Of a stretch of 5,529 bases of DNA, positions 1 to 5,217 are shown piece by piece. The stretch spans positions 1 to 5,529 of the forward strand of contig CAIZMS010000314.1 of assembly GCA_903934155.1 (NCBI GenBank). Direction: 5' to 3'. The first letter of the stretch is position 1; the number at the start of each line of letters is the position of its first letter. Below the pieces are notes generated by a model. The model was not told the DNA's origin and did not search any database. It was given only the letters and a program-made list of their open reading frames with translations. This stretch comes from an uncultured bacterium (lineage in GTDB: Bacteria > Verrucomicrobiota > Kiritimatiellia > CAIKKV01 > CAITUY01). The position numbers were made by a program, and so were the translations under genes.

Positions 1-57
1 AGCATTTCGGATCCGGTCTTCCGGAATTATGGCAGAAACACTTTTAGTCAACTTCAT
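1..57 (-). CDS. Possible 5' end of a gene running off the left edge
   Basis: On the minus strand an ATG at 57-55 opens a frame of 19 codons (MKLTKSVSAIIPEDRIRNA) that stays open to the window edge. A weak Shine-Dalgarno-like GGA lies just upstream (minus strand of 61-63). The N-terminus is too short to place in any family. It would be transcribed away from the palindromic region at 106-137, which could then be a shared control region for this gene and the plus-strand gene. Nineteen open codons can occur by chance, so this is only a candidate. Confidence 0.33.
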   Translation of the reverse strand, partial: MKLTKSVSAIIPEDRIRNA

Positions 58-77
58 TCGTCCATCATGCCCGGTAT

Positions 78-105
78 TTGATTTGAATAGAAACTACACT
101 AATAC
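78..105 (+). promoter_or_regulatory. Candidate sigma-70-like promoter next to a palindromic operator
   Basis: TTGATT at 78-83 and TAATAC at 100-105 are separated by 16 bases, a fair -35/-10 pair in an AT-rich island. Transcription would start near 112, inside the palindrome at 106-120, as expected for a repressed promoter. The next convincing start codon on this strand is at 283, giving a leader of about 170 bases. The assignment rests on sequence pattern alone. Confidence 0.3.
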
Positions 106-137
106 CTAGACATTGTCTAGTTGTTCTCTATAGACAA
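106..137. promoter_or_regulatory. Operator-like palindrome with an extra half-site
   Basis: CTAGACA (106-112), a single T, and TGTCTAG (114-120) form a perfect 15-bp palindrome. A third copy of the half-site, TAGACAA, follows at 131-137 and is the exact complement of TTGTCTA at 113-119. The arrangement resembles a binding site for a dimeric regulator with an auxiliary half-site. It lies between a possible leftward gene and the rightward membrane-protein gene and overlaps the predicted start of the candidate promoter. The regulator is unknown. Confidence 0.4.
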
Positions 138-246
138 CCTTTTCCCCGCGGAATTTCCCCAAGCTTCCCGACCTCTTCGAGTCGGGAAAGCTCGGCCTAC
201 ACCGCGCGCGTCAAAGCTCATCCTGCCGGACCAAGCCAGAAACCCC

Positions 247-274
247 TTGCCCAGCGCCACTCCTCCTGTATACA
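247..274 (+). promoter_or_regulatory. Candidate promoter of the SemiSWEET-like gene
   Basis: TTGCCC (247-252) and TATACA (269-274) are spaced by 16 bases and would place the transcription start only a base or two before the ATG at 283. That would make the message leaderless, consistent with the lack of any purine-rich ribosome-binding site before this ATG. This is an inference from pattern and spacing. Confidence 0.28.
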
Positions 275-282
275 GTCCGCAC

Positions 283-555
283 ATGACCCTTTTTGACATT
301 CCCGAGAAGCACTTTGAAGTGGCCGGAGTCTGTATAGGGTTTGTCGGCCCAGTTCTGATTCTTTCGCAAATCCGCGCGGAATTGATCAGCGCCACCCCGT
401 CCTCACTCTCCCCCGTCTATCTGGGAGGCTTTTTGGCTCTCTATGGCTTCTGGTTCCTCTACGGATTCCGGTTCCGGCGCCTGGCGGTGTGGCTGGGGAA
501 CTTGATCGGCATCGTCCTTCAAATCGGCCTGCTCGTGATCGTGCTTTTCAAGTAA
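283..555 (+). CDS. SemiSWEET/MtN3-like small membrane sugar transporter
   Basis: This is a 90-residue protein with three predicted membrane helices (about residues 12-30, 44-62 and 68-89), the size and topology of bacterial SemiSWEETs. These work as dimers to carry sugars down a gradient across the inner membrane. Helix 2 contains W57 followed by YG (60-61) and helix 3 contains N73. The W-to-N spacing of 16 is what I recall for the family's sugar-pocket Trp/Asn pair. The positive cluster RFRR (63-66) puts the helix 2-3 loop in the cytoplasm. The helix 1 motif, normally PQ, reads SQ (28-29), so the hinge proline is missing and transport activity is uncertain. The frame stays open upstream to a TTG at 121, but those 54 extra residues are polar and proline-rich and unlike the family, so the ATG at 283 was chosen. 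It ends 23 bases before the convergent hypD stop. A generic PQ-loop protein is the alternative. Confidence 0.62.
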   Translation: MTLFDIPEKHFEVAGVCIGFVGPVLILSQIRAELISATPSSLSPVYLGGFLALYGFWFLYGFRFRRLAVWLGNLIGIVLQIGLLVIVLFK

Positions 556-578
556 AGACGTCACAGAGCGGCATCTCC

Positions 579-1676
579 TCAGCGCAAATACTTGAAATAG
601 GCCGAACAGGTTCCCTCGGTACTCACCATACAGGGACCCACAGGATGGTCCGGGGTACAGGCCGTGCCGAACAGACTGCACTCCGGCGGCTTCTGCTTGC
701 CCTTCAACACCTCGCCGCAGGCGCAGGCGGGATTCTCCGCCCCCAGCTCCACCGTCACACCATATTTCAGTTCAGCATCATAGGCGACGTATTCAGATCG
801 AAGCCCCAGCCCGCTCTTCGGCAACACCCCGATCCCGCGCCAGGCGGCATCCACGGGCTCAAGATACTTCGCCATCAGGGCTTGGGCCTGGAGATTCCCC
901 TGCGCCTTGACCACCCGGGCGTATTGATTCACAACTTCCGCTTTACCCTGCGTCACCTGTTCCAAAACACCCTGGACCCCATACAGGATATCGAGCGGTT
1001 CAAACCCGGCCACCACGCAGGGAACCTTGTAGGTTTCCACAAACGGCTTATAGGCATCGGCCCCGATAATGGCGCTCACATGGGCGGGACAGAGAAACGC
1101 ATCAATCCGGATCTCCGGATCAGCCAGCAGCGCCGTCAGCGCTGGCGGAACCAACTTGAAAGCCGTCAACAGGGAGACGTTTTTCAAGCCGAGCTGGATC
1201 GCCTGTTCCACGATCGAAATCACCGGTGCCGTCGTCGTTTCAAACCCGATCGCCAAAAACACGACTTCACGGTCGGGATTCGCCACGGCCAGTTCAATGG
1301 CCCGCGTGGGCGAATAGGCAACCTCCACGGCGCCCCCGCGCGCCCGGCATTCAGCCAGCGTGGAGGCAGAACCGGGCACCAGGATCATGTCGCCAAAGGT
1401 CACCACGATGATTCCCCGCTCCGCCAGGGTAATGGCCGCATCGATGTATCGGGTCGGGGTCACGCAGACCGGGCATCCGGGCCCGCTGATCAAGTTCACA
1501 GTGGAGGGAAGAATATCCCGGATCCCGTAGCGGGCAATGGCCATGGTATGACTGCCGCACACCTCCATGATATTCACCGAGCGATTCCAGGCTTGAAGCG
1601 CCCCCGCCAGGGCATCCACCCTGGCCCGGATCCCCCTGGCTACCGCCGGGTCCCTGAATCCGTCGATGTAGTTCAT
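579..1676 (-). CDS. hypD: HypD, [NiFe]-hydrogenase iron-cyanide-carbonyl assembly protein
   Basis: This is a full-length HypD of 365 residues. In the cytoplasm HypD and HypC form the scaffold that holds iron while HypE delivers cyanide groups, producing the Fe(CN)2CO unit of the hydrogenase large subunit. Family motifs are all present: EVCGSHT (38-44, C40), GPGCPVC (65-71, C68 and C71), TFGDM (93-97), GFETTT (144-149), CPAHVSAIIG (196-205) and CVVAGFEPLD (220-229). The C-terminal region has a cysteine set at 318, 320, 333, 340, 349 and 357, among which are the expected [4Fe-4S] ligands. The ATG overlaps the hypC stop codon (ATGA), indicating translational coupling. Its ribosome-binding site GGAGAGG lies 9-10 bases upstream inside a palindromic repeat. 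It is the last gene of the minus-strand unit and converges with the membrane-protein gene; no clear terminator hairpin lies in the 23-base gap. Confidence 0.97.
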   Translation of the reverse strand: MNYIDGFRDPAVARGIRARVDALAGALQAWNRSVNIMEVCGSHTMAIARYGIRDILPSTVNLISGPGCPVCVTPTRYIDAAITLAERGIIVVTFGDMILVPGSASTLAECRARGGAVEVAYSPTRAIELAVANPDREVVFLAIGFETTTAPVISIVEQAIQLGLKNVSLLTAFKLVPPALTALLADPEIRIDAFLCPAHVSAIIGADAYKPFVETYKVPCVVAGFEPLDILYGVQGVLEQVTQGKAEVVNQYARVVKAQGNLQAQALMAKYLEPVDAAWRGIGVLPKSGLGLRSEYVAYDAELKYGVTVELGAENPACACGEVLKGKQKPPECSLFGTACTPDHPVGPCMVSTEGTCSAYFKYLR

Positions 1677-1960
1677 GCTTTAACACCCTCTCCATTCAGG
1701 GGAGAGGGCTGGGGTGAGGGTGCCGACTCCACCGCATTCTTCTGCCACTCGGCGATTTCCGAAAACACCGAAAGAATGGTTTGAGCCTCGTGCTCGTTCA
1801 TGCGCTCAATCGCAAATCCGGCATGCACAATGATATACGCCCCGATCCCGGCATCGGGCACCAGGCTGAGATTGACCTCATGGCGGCTTCCATCCAGCTC
1901 CGCAACCCCGGTTTTATCATCCCGGACTTCAATAATTTTCATCGGCACAGCCAGACACAT
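1673..1960 (-). CDS. hypC: HypC, hydrogenase maturation chaperone with a repeat-derived tail
   Basis: HypC is the small OB-fold-type chaperone that binds HypD and the hydrogenase large-subunit precursor and carries the iron centre. The protein begins with the diagnostic MCLAVP, so C2 (exposed after Met removal) is the iron/HypD-binding cysteine, and it has the conserved stretch GAYIIVHAGFAIERMNEHEA (40-59). The normal fold ends around residue 77. The last residues, PSPQPSPLNGEGVKA (81-95), are encoded by a GC-rich palindromic repeat and are probably not functional. A good ribosome-binding site (AGGTGAGGA, minus strand of 1968-1976) sits 7 bases before the ATG. It starts 37 bases after the hypF-like stop and overlaps hypD by 4 bases. 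HupF-type paralogues are similar, but the company of HypD and HypF supports HypC. Confidence 0.95.
   Translation of the reverse strand: MCLAVPMKIIEVRDDKTGVAELDGSRHEVNLSLVPDAGIGAYIIVHAGFAIERMNEHEAQTILSVFSEIAEWQKNAVESAPSPQPSPLNGEGVKA
1681..1722. repeat. REP-like palindromic repeat inside the 3' end of hypC
   Basis: The arms 1686-1693 and 1701-1708 are perfect 8-bp complements around a 7-base loop. A further GAGGGT at 1716-1721 can pair alternatively with the ACCCTC at 1685-1690. Sequences of this kind (read as PSPQPSPxxGEG when translated) are, from general experience, common dispersed intergenic repeats in GC-rich bacterial genomes. Here the repeat is translated as the hypC tail. On the messenger its downstream arm is GGAGAGGG, the ribosome-binding site of hypD, so the hairpin can hide or expose hypD initiation. 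Confidence 0.72.
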
Positions 1961-1997
1961 AGTCGTTCCTCACCTCTGAAATCTCATCATTCAAATC

Positions 1998-3137
1998 TCA
2001 TGATCCCGCCACAACCGCCTGCCCCAGGGCAATGCAACCATCACCCGGCGGCGTCACGCGGTGCCGGAGCACCGCTACCCCGGCGCACTCCAACTGCCGG
2101 GAAAGCTGTTCTGCAAGGATCTGATTCAGAAACACGCCCCCGCTTAATCCCACCCTGCGCCCCGGAGCCTTCGAAAGCCCGTAGTCTATCATGACCTCAG
2201 CCGCCCGGGCAACCGCCGCATGAAAGGCCATGGCCCACTGAAAAGGATTTTGCCGAACCTCCGCCAGATCAGACAGTTTCCGGAAGGTCGGAGCCCAGTC
2301 GATCCACAGCAGGCTATTGACCTCCTGAATATCAAAGGGAAGAACCGGTATCTCGCCCCCGCTCCATTCACGAGCCGCGCCCTCGAGCAGAATGGCTGGC
2401 TGTCCTTCGCTGGTAATGTCACGAGGCGCCAAACCCAGCAGGGCCGAGACGGAATCAAACAGGCGCCCGGCCGCATGGGTCAGGGGGGCATTCACCTGCC
2501 GCCGGCACTGCTGTTCCCAGACCTCCGCCTCGTCCCGGGCCCCGCCAAGCCTCATCAGCCGCTCATCAGTCAGTTCAATTCCGGCCTGGATCCACCGCCC
2601 GATCAACTGCCGCGCCGGACGGCGCACGGCCGCATCGCCGCCCGGAAGGGGAACAGGCGAAAACGTGGCGAGACGACGAAACGTTCCCCCTTCCTGGACC
2701 TCCAGCAATTCGGCACCCCAGATCGTTCCATCCCCGCCCCAGCCCGTTCCATCCATGACCAGAACCAGGCCCTCCCGGACTCCGTTTTCAGCAAGGCAGG
2801 CCGCGGCATGGGCATGATGATGCTGAACTTCCACAAACGGCAACTTCCCCGCTTGCGAAAGCTTCCGGCCAAACCGGCTCGACTGCATATCGGGATGCAG
2901 GTCAAAGGCAATCCGGTCAGGGGAACGCCCCAGCAACTTTGGAAAGCCGGAAGCCACCTGCTCAAAACGCTCAACAGCCTCCGGGGTATCCAACGGCCCA
3001 AGGAGAGAGGATAACACCACATGTCGGTCATACCCCATGGCCACGGCATTTTTCATATCGGCGCCCATGGCGAGCACCGCATGCCGAAGCCGTTCGCCCG
3101 TGAGTTCCAGTGTTGTTCCGATCCCCTCCTGATTCAT
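1998..3137 (-). CDS. hypF: HypF C-terminal (Kae1-like) carbamoyltransferase domain, stand-alone
   Basis: This protein of 379 residues matches only the C-terminal half of HypF, which is usually about 750 residues. In full HypF, carbamoyl phosphate is converted by acylphosphatase and YrdC-like domains to carbamoyl-adenylate, and the Kae1-like domain passes the carbamoyl to the HypE C-terminal cysteine. Motifs seen: GADMKN (25-30), DLHPD (79-83), the metal-binding HHHAH (106-110), DGTGWGGDGTIWG (129-141), PVPLPGGDAA (161-170), AGRLFDSVSALLGL (223-236), SEGQPA (243-248), SGGVFLNQ (332-339) and PPGDGCIALGQA (363-374). No acylphosphatase, zinc-finger or YrdC region precedes it; the upstream gene encodes an unrelated secreted protein. 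The ATG at 3137 has AAGGG 10 bases upstream. A GTG at 3155, overlapping the upstream stop codon, would add six residues and is possible. Short HypF forms of similar extent are, to my recollection, known (for example HypF1 of Ralstonia/Cupriavidus), so this may be functional. Confidence 0.9.
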   Translation of the reverse strand: MNQEGIGTTLELTGERLRHAVLAMGADMKNAVAMGYDRHVVLSSLLGPLDTPEAVERFEQVASGFPKLLGRSPDRIAFDLHPDMQSSRFGRKLSQAGKLPFVEVQHHHAHAAACLAENGVREGLVLVMDGTGWGGDGTIWGAELLEVQEGGTFRRLATFSPVPLPGGDAAVRRPARQLIGRWIQAGIELTDERLMRLGGARDEAEVWEQQCRRQVNAPLTHAAGRLFDSVSALLGLAPRDITSEGQPAILLEGAAREWSGGEIPVLPFDIQEVNSLLWIDWAPTFRKLSDLAEVRQNPFQWAMAFHAAVARAAEVMIDYGLSKAPGRRVGLSGGVFLNQILAEQLSRQLECAGVAVLRHRVTPPGDGCIALGQAVVAGS

Positions 3138-3151
3138 TTCACAATCACCCT

Positions 3152-4024
3152 TCACTCCTGGGCGGGCAGGATGCCCTCCTCCACCAATTGCTGGTCGGTT
3201 TCAGGGGTCAAGGGGATCGGCAGGGGCGTCTGCCCGCTCCGGATCAATTCTTTCTGATACTCCTGAAGCAGGGTATTGACCTCTTCCGCCGACATCTCGG
3301 AATCCTCGGACTGGCCAAGCATTTTAAGAAGGCTCTGGCCTGTCACACTGAGCGATGAAGACGGTTTTCCCTTCCCGGAACGCAACGACGCCACGGAAGT
3401 GGGAGGCTCGTTGGTTTTGGACTGGCGAATCCGCTGGGCCTCCTGGGCCTGCAAACGATCCAGTTCCTGTCGAATGCGAGCTTCCTCCCGACTCTGCCTG
3501 CGGGCCGCATAGGAGGAACGAGGCGCTCCTGCCCGCCCGACCCGCGCCACCGGGGAAACCACTGGATTATTGACGACCGAGACTGGGGCGGGGGTATCCT
3601 TGAGCACCCTTTCAAAATGATTCGAGCCGCCACTCATGGAAACCCAATAGTCTTCCGGGTCACGCCGCAACCGGGCCCGCTCATTGACATAGTCGGCTTC
3701 AACCACCTCCACTCCCTCAATACTGTCGCCGACTTCCAGCAAGGTGCTCCGGTTGTTTTTCAGATCCACAAGCCCCACCTGGACAACGCCCTTGTTATTG
3801 CGAGTAACCGCCGCAATTTTGAACTTGGCGGTGAAGGACTGATCCGGCGGCAGTACGGGTTTACTGAGATCAACCGGAGGCACGGGAAGGGTTTCCTCCC
3901 CAAACGGCCTCCGGGTGATAATCACCCCATAGCGATCAAATTGGAGGGGTTCAGCAACGGCCGTAAGTCCCTGTATCAAAAACAACAGAAGGAACACCCC
4001 GCTCCATGACTTTCTCAAACTCAT
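3152..4024 (-). CDS. Secreted protein with GspC/PilP-like domain, function unknown
   Basis: This is a 290-residue protein with a clear signal peptide: basic SLRK at 2-5, hydrophobic core at about 9-23, and likely cleavage after AVA (22-24). A beta-rich domain (about 62-130) contains LLEVGDSIEGVEVVEADYVN (95-114). It fits the pattern of the homology region of type II secretion GspC and the type IV pilus lipoprotein PilP, which link inner-membrane platform and secretin. No lipobox cysteine is seen. A proline/arginine-rich linker (143-175), a charged helix likely to form a coiled coil (175-205), a serine/lysine-rich stretch and an acidic C-terminus follow. The ATG at 4024 gives a standard signal peptide. 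An ATG at 4033 adds three residues; GGAGG lies 3 bases before 4033 and 12 before 4024, so the choice is open. Its stop overlaps the GTG alternative start of the hypF-like gene, so the two are probably co-transcribed, although no known function connects them. No pilus or secretion genes are in the window. Confidence 0.72.
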   Translation of the reverse strand: MSLRKSWSGVFLLLFLIQGLTAVAEPLQFDRYGVIITRRPFGEETLPVPPVDLSKPVLPPDQSFTAKFKIAAVTRNNKGVVQVGLVDLKNNRSTLLEVGDSIEGVEVVEADYVNERARLRRDPEDYWVSMSGGSNHFERVLKDTPAPVSVVNNPVVSPVARVGRAGAPRSSYAARRQSREEARIRQELDRLQAQEAQRIRQSKTNEPPTSVASLRSGKGKPSSSLSVTGQSLLKMLGQSEDSEMSAEEVNTLLQEYQKELIRSGQTPLPIPLTPETDQQLVEEGILPAQE

Positions 4025-4185
4025 GGCTTCCATTATCCTCCCGATAGCCCCGGAAGCAAGGGCGAAGTCAGGGGGAATTGGGGTTGCGTCTCTCACATAA
4101 CGAGACAATAACCTTATCAGGGAGAGAAGATCACCACCCGCTTCGCTGGAGATGCGGAGCCCAGCGAGGAAGAGGCAGAACAAAA

Positions 4186-4234
4186 TGTTGCGGCGTTTTC
4201 GGCCGGGAGTACCCGAGCCAAAAATGCCGCAACA
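4186..4234. repeat. Long near-perfect hairpin (first internal stem)
   Basis: TGTTGCGGC (4186-4194) pairs with GCCGCAACA (4226-4234). The stem continues through TTTT/AAAA and GGC/GCC to CGGG-AGTA-CCCG, giving about 20 paired bases with only a wobble, one mismatch and one bulge and an AGTA loop at 4208-4211. No T-run follows on either strand, so it does not look like an intrinsic terminator. Confidence 0.75.
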
Positions 4235-4238
4235 CCGT

Positions 4239-4274
4239 TCCTCGAGGACTGCCCGAGCTGGCGTAGTGCGAGGA
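4239..4274. repeat. Branched hairpin (second internal stem)
   Basis: TCCTCG (4239-4244) pairs with CGAGGA (4269-4274). Inside it, ACTGCC (4248-4253) can pair with GGC (4260-4262) and AGT (4265-4267) around a six-base loop. It is weaker than its neighbours but sits neatly between them. Confidence 0.45.
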
Positions 4275-4302
4275 TTCTTTGACTTTCCTCACGGGAAGGG
4301 GT

Positions 4303-4349
4303 TGCGAGATTTTTCCAAATGGGGTATTCGCCATTTGGAAAATCTCGCA
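4303..4349. repeat. Long near-perfect hairpin (third internal stem)
   Basis: The 20 bases at 4303-4322 are complementary to the 19 bases at 4331-4349 with a single bulged T, leaving an eight-base loop (GGTATTCG). The downstream arm is not followed by a T-run. Such perfect pairing suggests a recently copied element or selection for structure. Confidence 0.78.
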
Positions 4350-4456
4350 CCATTTCTGCTCTCCCTTCTCCCTCTCCGCATCTCCAGCGCAGCGGGTGGT
4401 GAGGCGTTTCGGCGTGAAAGAGGAATCCCCGTCATTTGCGAGACACGACACGAGGC

Positions 4457-4486
4457 TTGCCCATCCGGATCTCCTTCAGCTATAGT
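4457..4486 (+). promoter_or_regulatory. Likely sigma-70 promoter of grpE
   Basis: TTGCCC (4457-4462) and TATAGT (4481-4486) are separated by 18 bases, placing transcription start near 4493 and giving a leader of about 30 bases to the grpE ATG at 4522. It lies just outside the inverted-repeat element. No CIRCE repeat (HrcA operator) and no clear heat-shock sigma-32 consensus is seen, so heat control is not evident here. Confidence 0.5.
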
Positions 4487-4521
4487 CGAGCGGACATTGG
4501 AGTTCTGAGAAGAGTACACCC

Positions 4522-5106
4522 ATGACGAACAAATCGCACAACGAAACTGAAGCAACGCCCTTGAAAGCGAACACGGAAGCGGCTCCTGAGCAGGCCGTTC
4601 CGACCGAACCCGTTGCCCTGGATCCAAAAGATGTCGAACTTGCCGTGTTAAAAGACCGGTTGCTGCGACTGCAAGCGGATTTCGATAATTTCCGGAAACG
4701 CACAATACGGGATCGGGAGGACATGGCCCGCCGCGCGGCGGAAAAGGTTCTTAAGGAACTGCTCCCTGCCATTGACCATTTTGATCTGGGAATCCAGGCG
4801 GCCCGGAAAAGCCATATCAAGCATGCCGTAGTCGAAGGGTTTGAGGGAATTCTGAAACAATTCCAGAGCATTCTTGAAAAATCAGGAGTCACCCCCATTG
4901 AAACCCGGGGTCAGGCCTTTGATCCCCACATCCACGAATGCGTGACCCAGATTCCGTCCGAGGAACATCCTGAATCGATGGTGATCGAGGAAACAAGAAA
5001 AGGGTACCGCCTGGGAACCTACATCCTGCGCGCCTCCCAGGTCATCGTTTCCTCCGGCCCGGCCAAGGCGGCGGAGGCGGCCGAAGTGGAAGCGGAAGGC
5101 AATTGA
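4522..5106 (+). CDS. grpE: GrpE, nucleotide-exchange factor of DnaK (Hsp70)
   Basis: This 194-residue protein is a normal-length GrpE, which dimerises in the cytoplasm and drives ADP release from DnaK. An acidic, low-complexity N-terminus (1-36) is followed by the long coiled-coil helix, including LKDRLLRLQADFDNFRKRT (43-61) and the family segment around EKVLKELLPAIDHFDLGI (74-91). The C-terminal beta-wing that contacts DnaK includes GVTPIETRGQAFDPHIHECV (122-141) and GYRLGTYILRASQVIVSSGP (161-180). A short Ala/Glu-rich tail follows. The ATG is preceded by the modest ribosome-binding site GAGAAGAG. grpE often neighbours dnaK, dnaJ or hrcA, but here it is followed by a tRNA gene and is apparently transcribed alone. 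Nothing in the frame is damaged. Confidence 0.97.
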   Translation: MTNKSHNETEATPLKANTEAAPEQAVPTEPVALDPKDVELAVLKDRLLRLQADFDNFRKRTIRDREDMARRAAEKVLKELLPAIDHFDLGIQAARKSHIKHAVVEGFEGILKQFQSILEKSGVTPIETRGQAFDPHIHECVTQIPSEEHPESMVIEETRKGYRLGTYILRASQVIVSSGPAKAAEAAEVEAEGN

Positions 5107-5130
5107 CATAGCCTTCAAAATGTCTATGAT
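5103..5130 (+). promoter_or_regulatory. Near-consensus promoter for the tRNA-Phe gene
   Basis: A perfect -35 TTGACA (5103-5108) and a -10 TATGAT (5125-5130, five of six consensus) are 16 bases apart, the strongest promoter in the window. The -35 box overlaps the grpE stop codon TGA (5104-5106). Transcription would begin near 5137, about 40 bases before the tRNA, which is suitable for a stable-RNA gene. Confidence 0.72.
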
Positions 5131-5178
5131 TCGGCCTTCAATTTCTGGAACGCCCAAGCGTTTCTGCCTCTCAAAAAT

Positions 5179-5217
5179 GGCGTGGTAGCTCAGTTGGTAG
5201 AGCAGCGGACTGAAAAT
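5179..5217 (+). tRNA. tRNA-Phe (GAA), 5' part only, broken in the anticodon stem
   Basis: The segment reads as a standard tRNA start: acceptor strand GGCGTGG (5179-5185), TA, D-arm GCTC-AGTTGGTA-GAGC (5188-5203), anticodon-stem 5' strand GCGGA (5205-5209) and loop CTGAAAA (5210-5216) with anticodon GAA at 5212-5214. One T (5217) of the expected 3' strand TCCGC follows and then identity is lost. No variable loop, no T-arm with TTCGA, no CCACGCC acceptor partner and no CCA are found downstream. Without a 3' half it cannot make a tRNA. The breakpoint coincides with a change in base composition, which suggests insertion of foreign DNA, a rearrangement or a chimeric assembly. Confidence 0.85.

Larger units (their letters stand above)
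4131..4402. mobile_element. MITE-like element with 29-bp terminal inverted repeats
   Basis: The ends 4131-4159 and 4374-4402 are inverted repeats matching at 28 of 29 positions; the single mismatch lies in the GCTTCGC/GCGCAGC part. Pairing continues imperfectly inward through purine-rich GAGGAAGAGG and its pyrimidine-rich partner. The 272-bp body has no convincing gene and is packed with hairpins at 4186-4234, 4239-4274 and 4303-4349. Size, terminal repeats and lack of coding capacity fit a non-autonomous miniature inverted-repeat element. No clear target-site duplication is visible, so a large structured intergenic repeat or a multi-branched RNA are alternatives. It lies between the divergent secreted-protein and grpE genes. 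Confidence 0.62.

Noticed and set aside
121..282. N-terminal extension of the SemiSWEET-like protein from TTG at 121
   Set aside because: The 54 extra residues are proline/arginine-rich, unlike the family, and the start lies inside the operator-like repeat.
489..1784. Long plus-strand open frame of over 400 codons
   Set aside because: It lies antisense to hypD and part of hypC and has the Arg/His/Pro/Gly-rich composition of a shadow frame in GC-rich DNA, with no recognisable domain.
2220..3014. Plus-strand open frame of 264 codons
   Set aside because: It is antisense to the hypF-like gene, whose motifs are unambiguous; the reading shows no domain.
4088..4106. Small inverted repeat GTCTC...GAGAC upstream of the secreted-protein gene
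   Set aside because: Five-base arms over a nine-base gap are easily found by chance, and no convincing minus-strand promoter could be placed around them.
4025..4183. N-terminal extension of the secreted protein to a TTG start at 4183
   Set aside because: It would run into the inverted-repeat element and bury the clear signal peptide 50 residues inside the protein.
4186..4234. Intrinsic terminator for the grpE or secreted-protein region
   Set aside because: The hairpin is strong, but no T-run follows it on either strand and it is part of a larger inverted-repeat element.
4403..4521. CIRCE or heat-shock promoter before grpE
   Set aside because: No TTAGCACTC-N9-GAGTGCTAA inverted repeat and no CTTGAAA/CCCCAT-type pair is present; only a sigma-70-like pair is seen.
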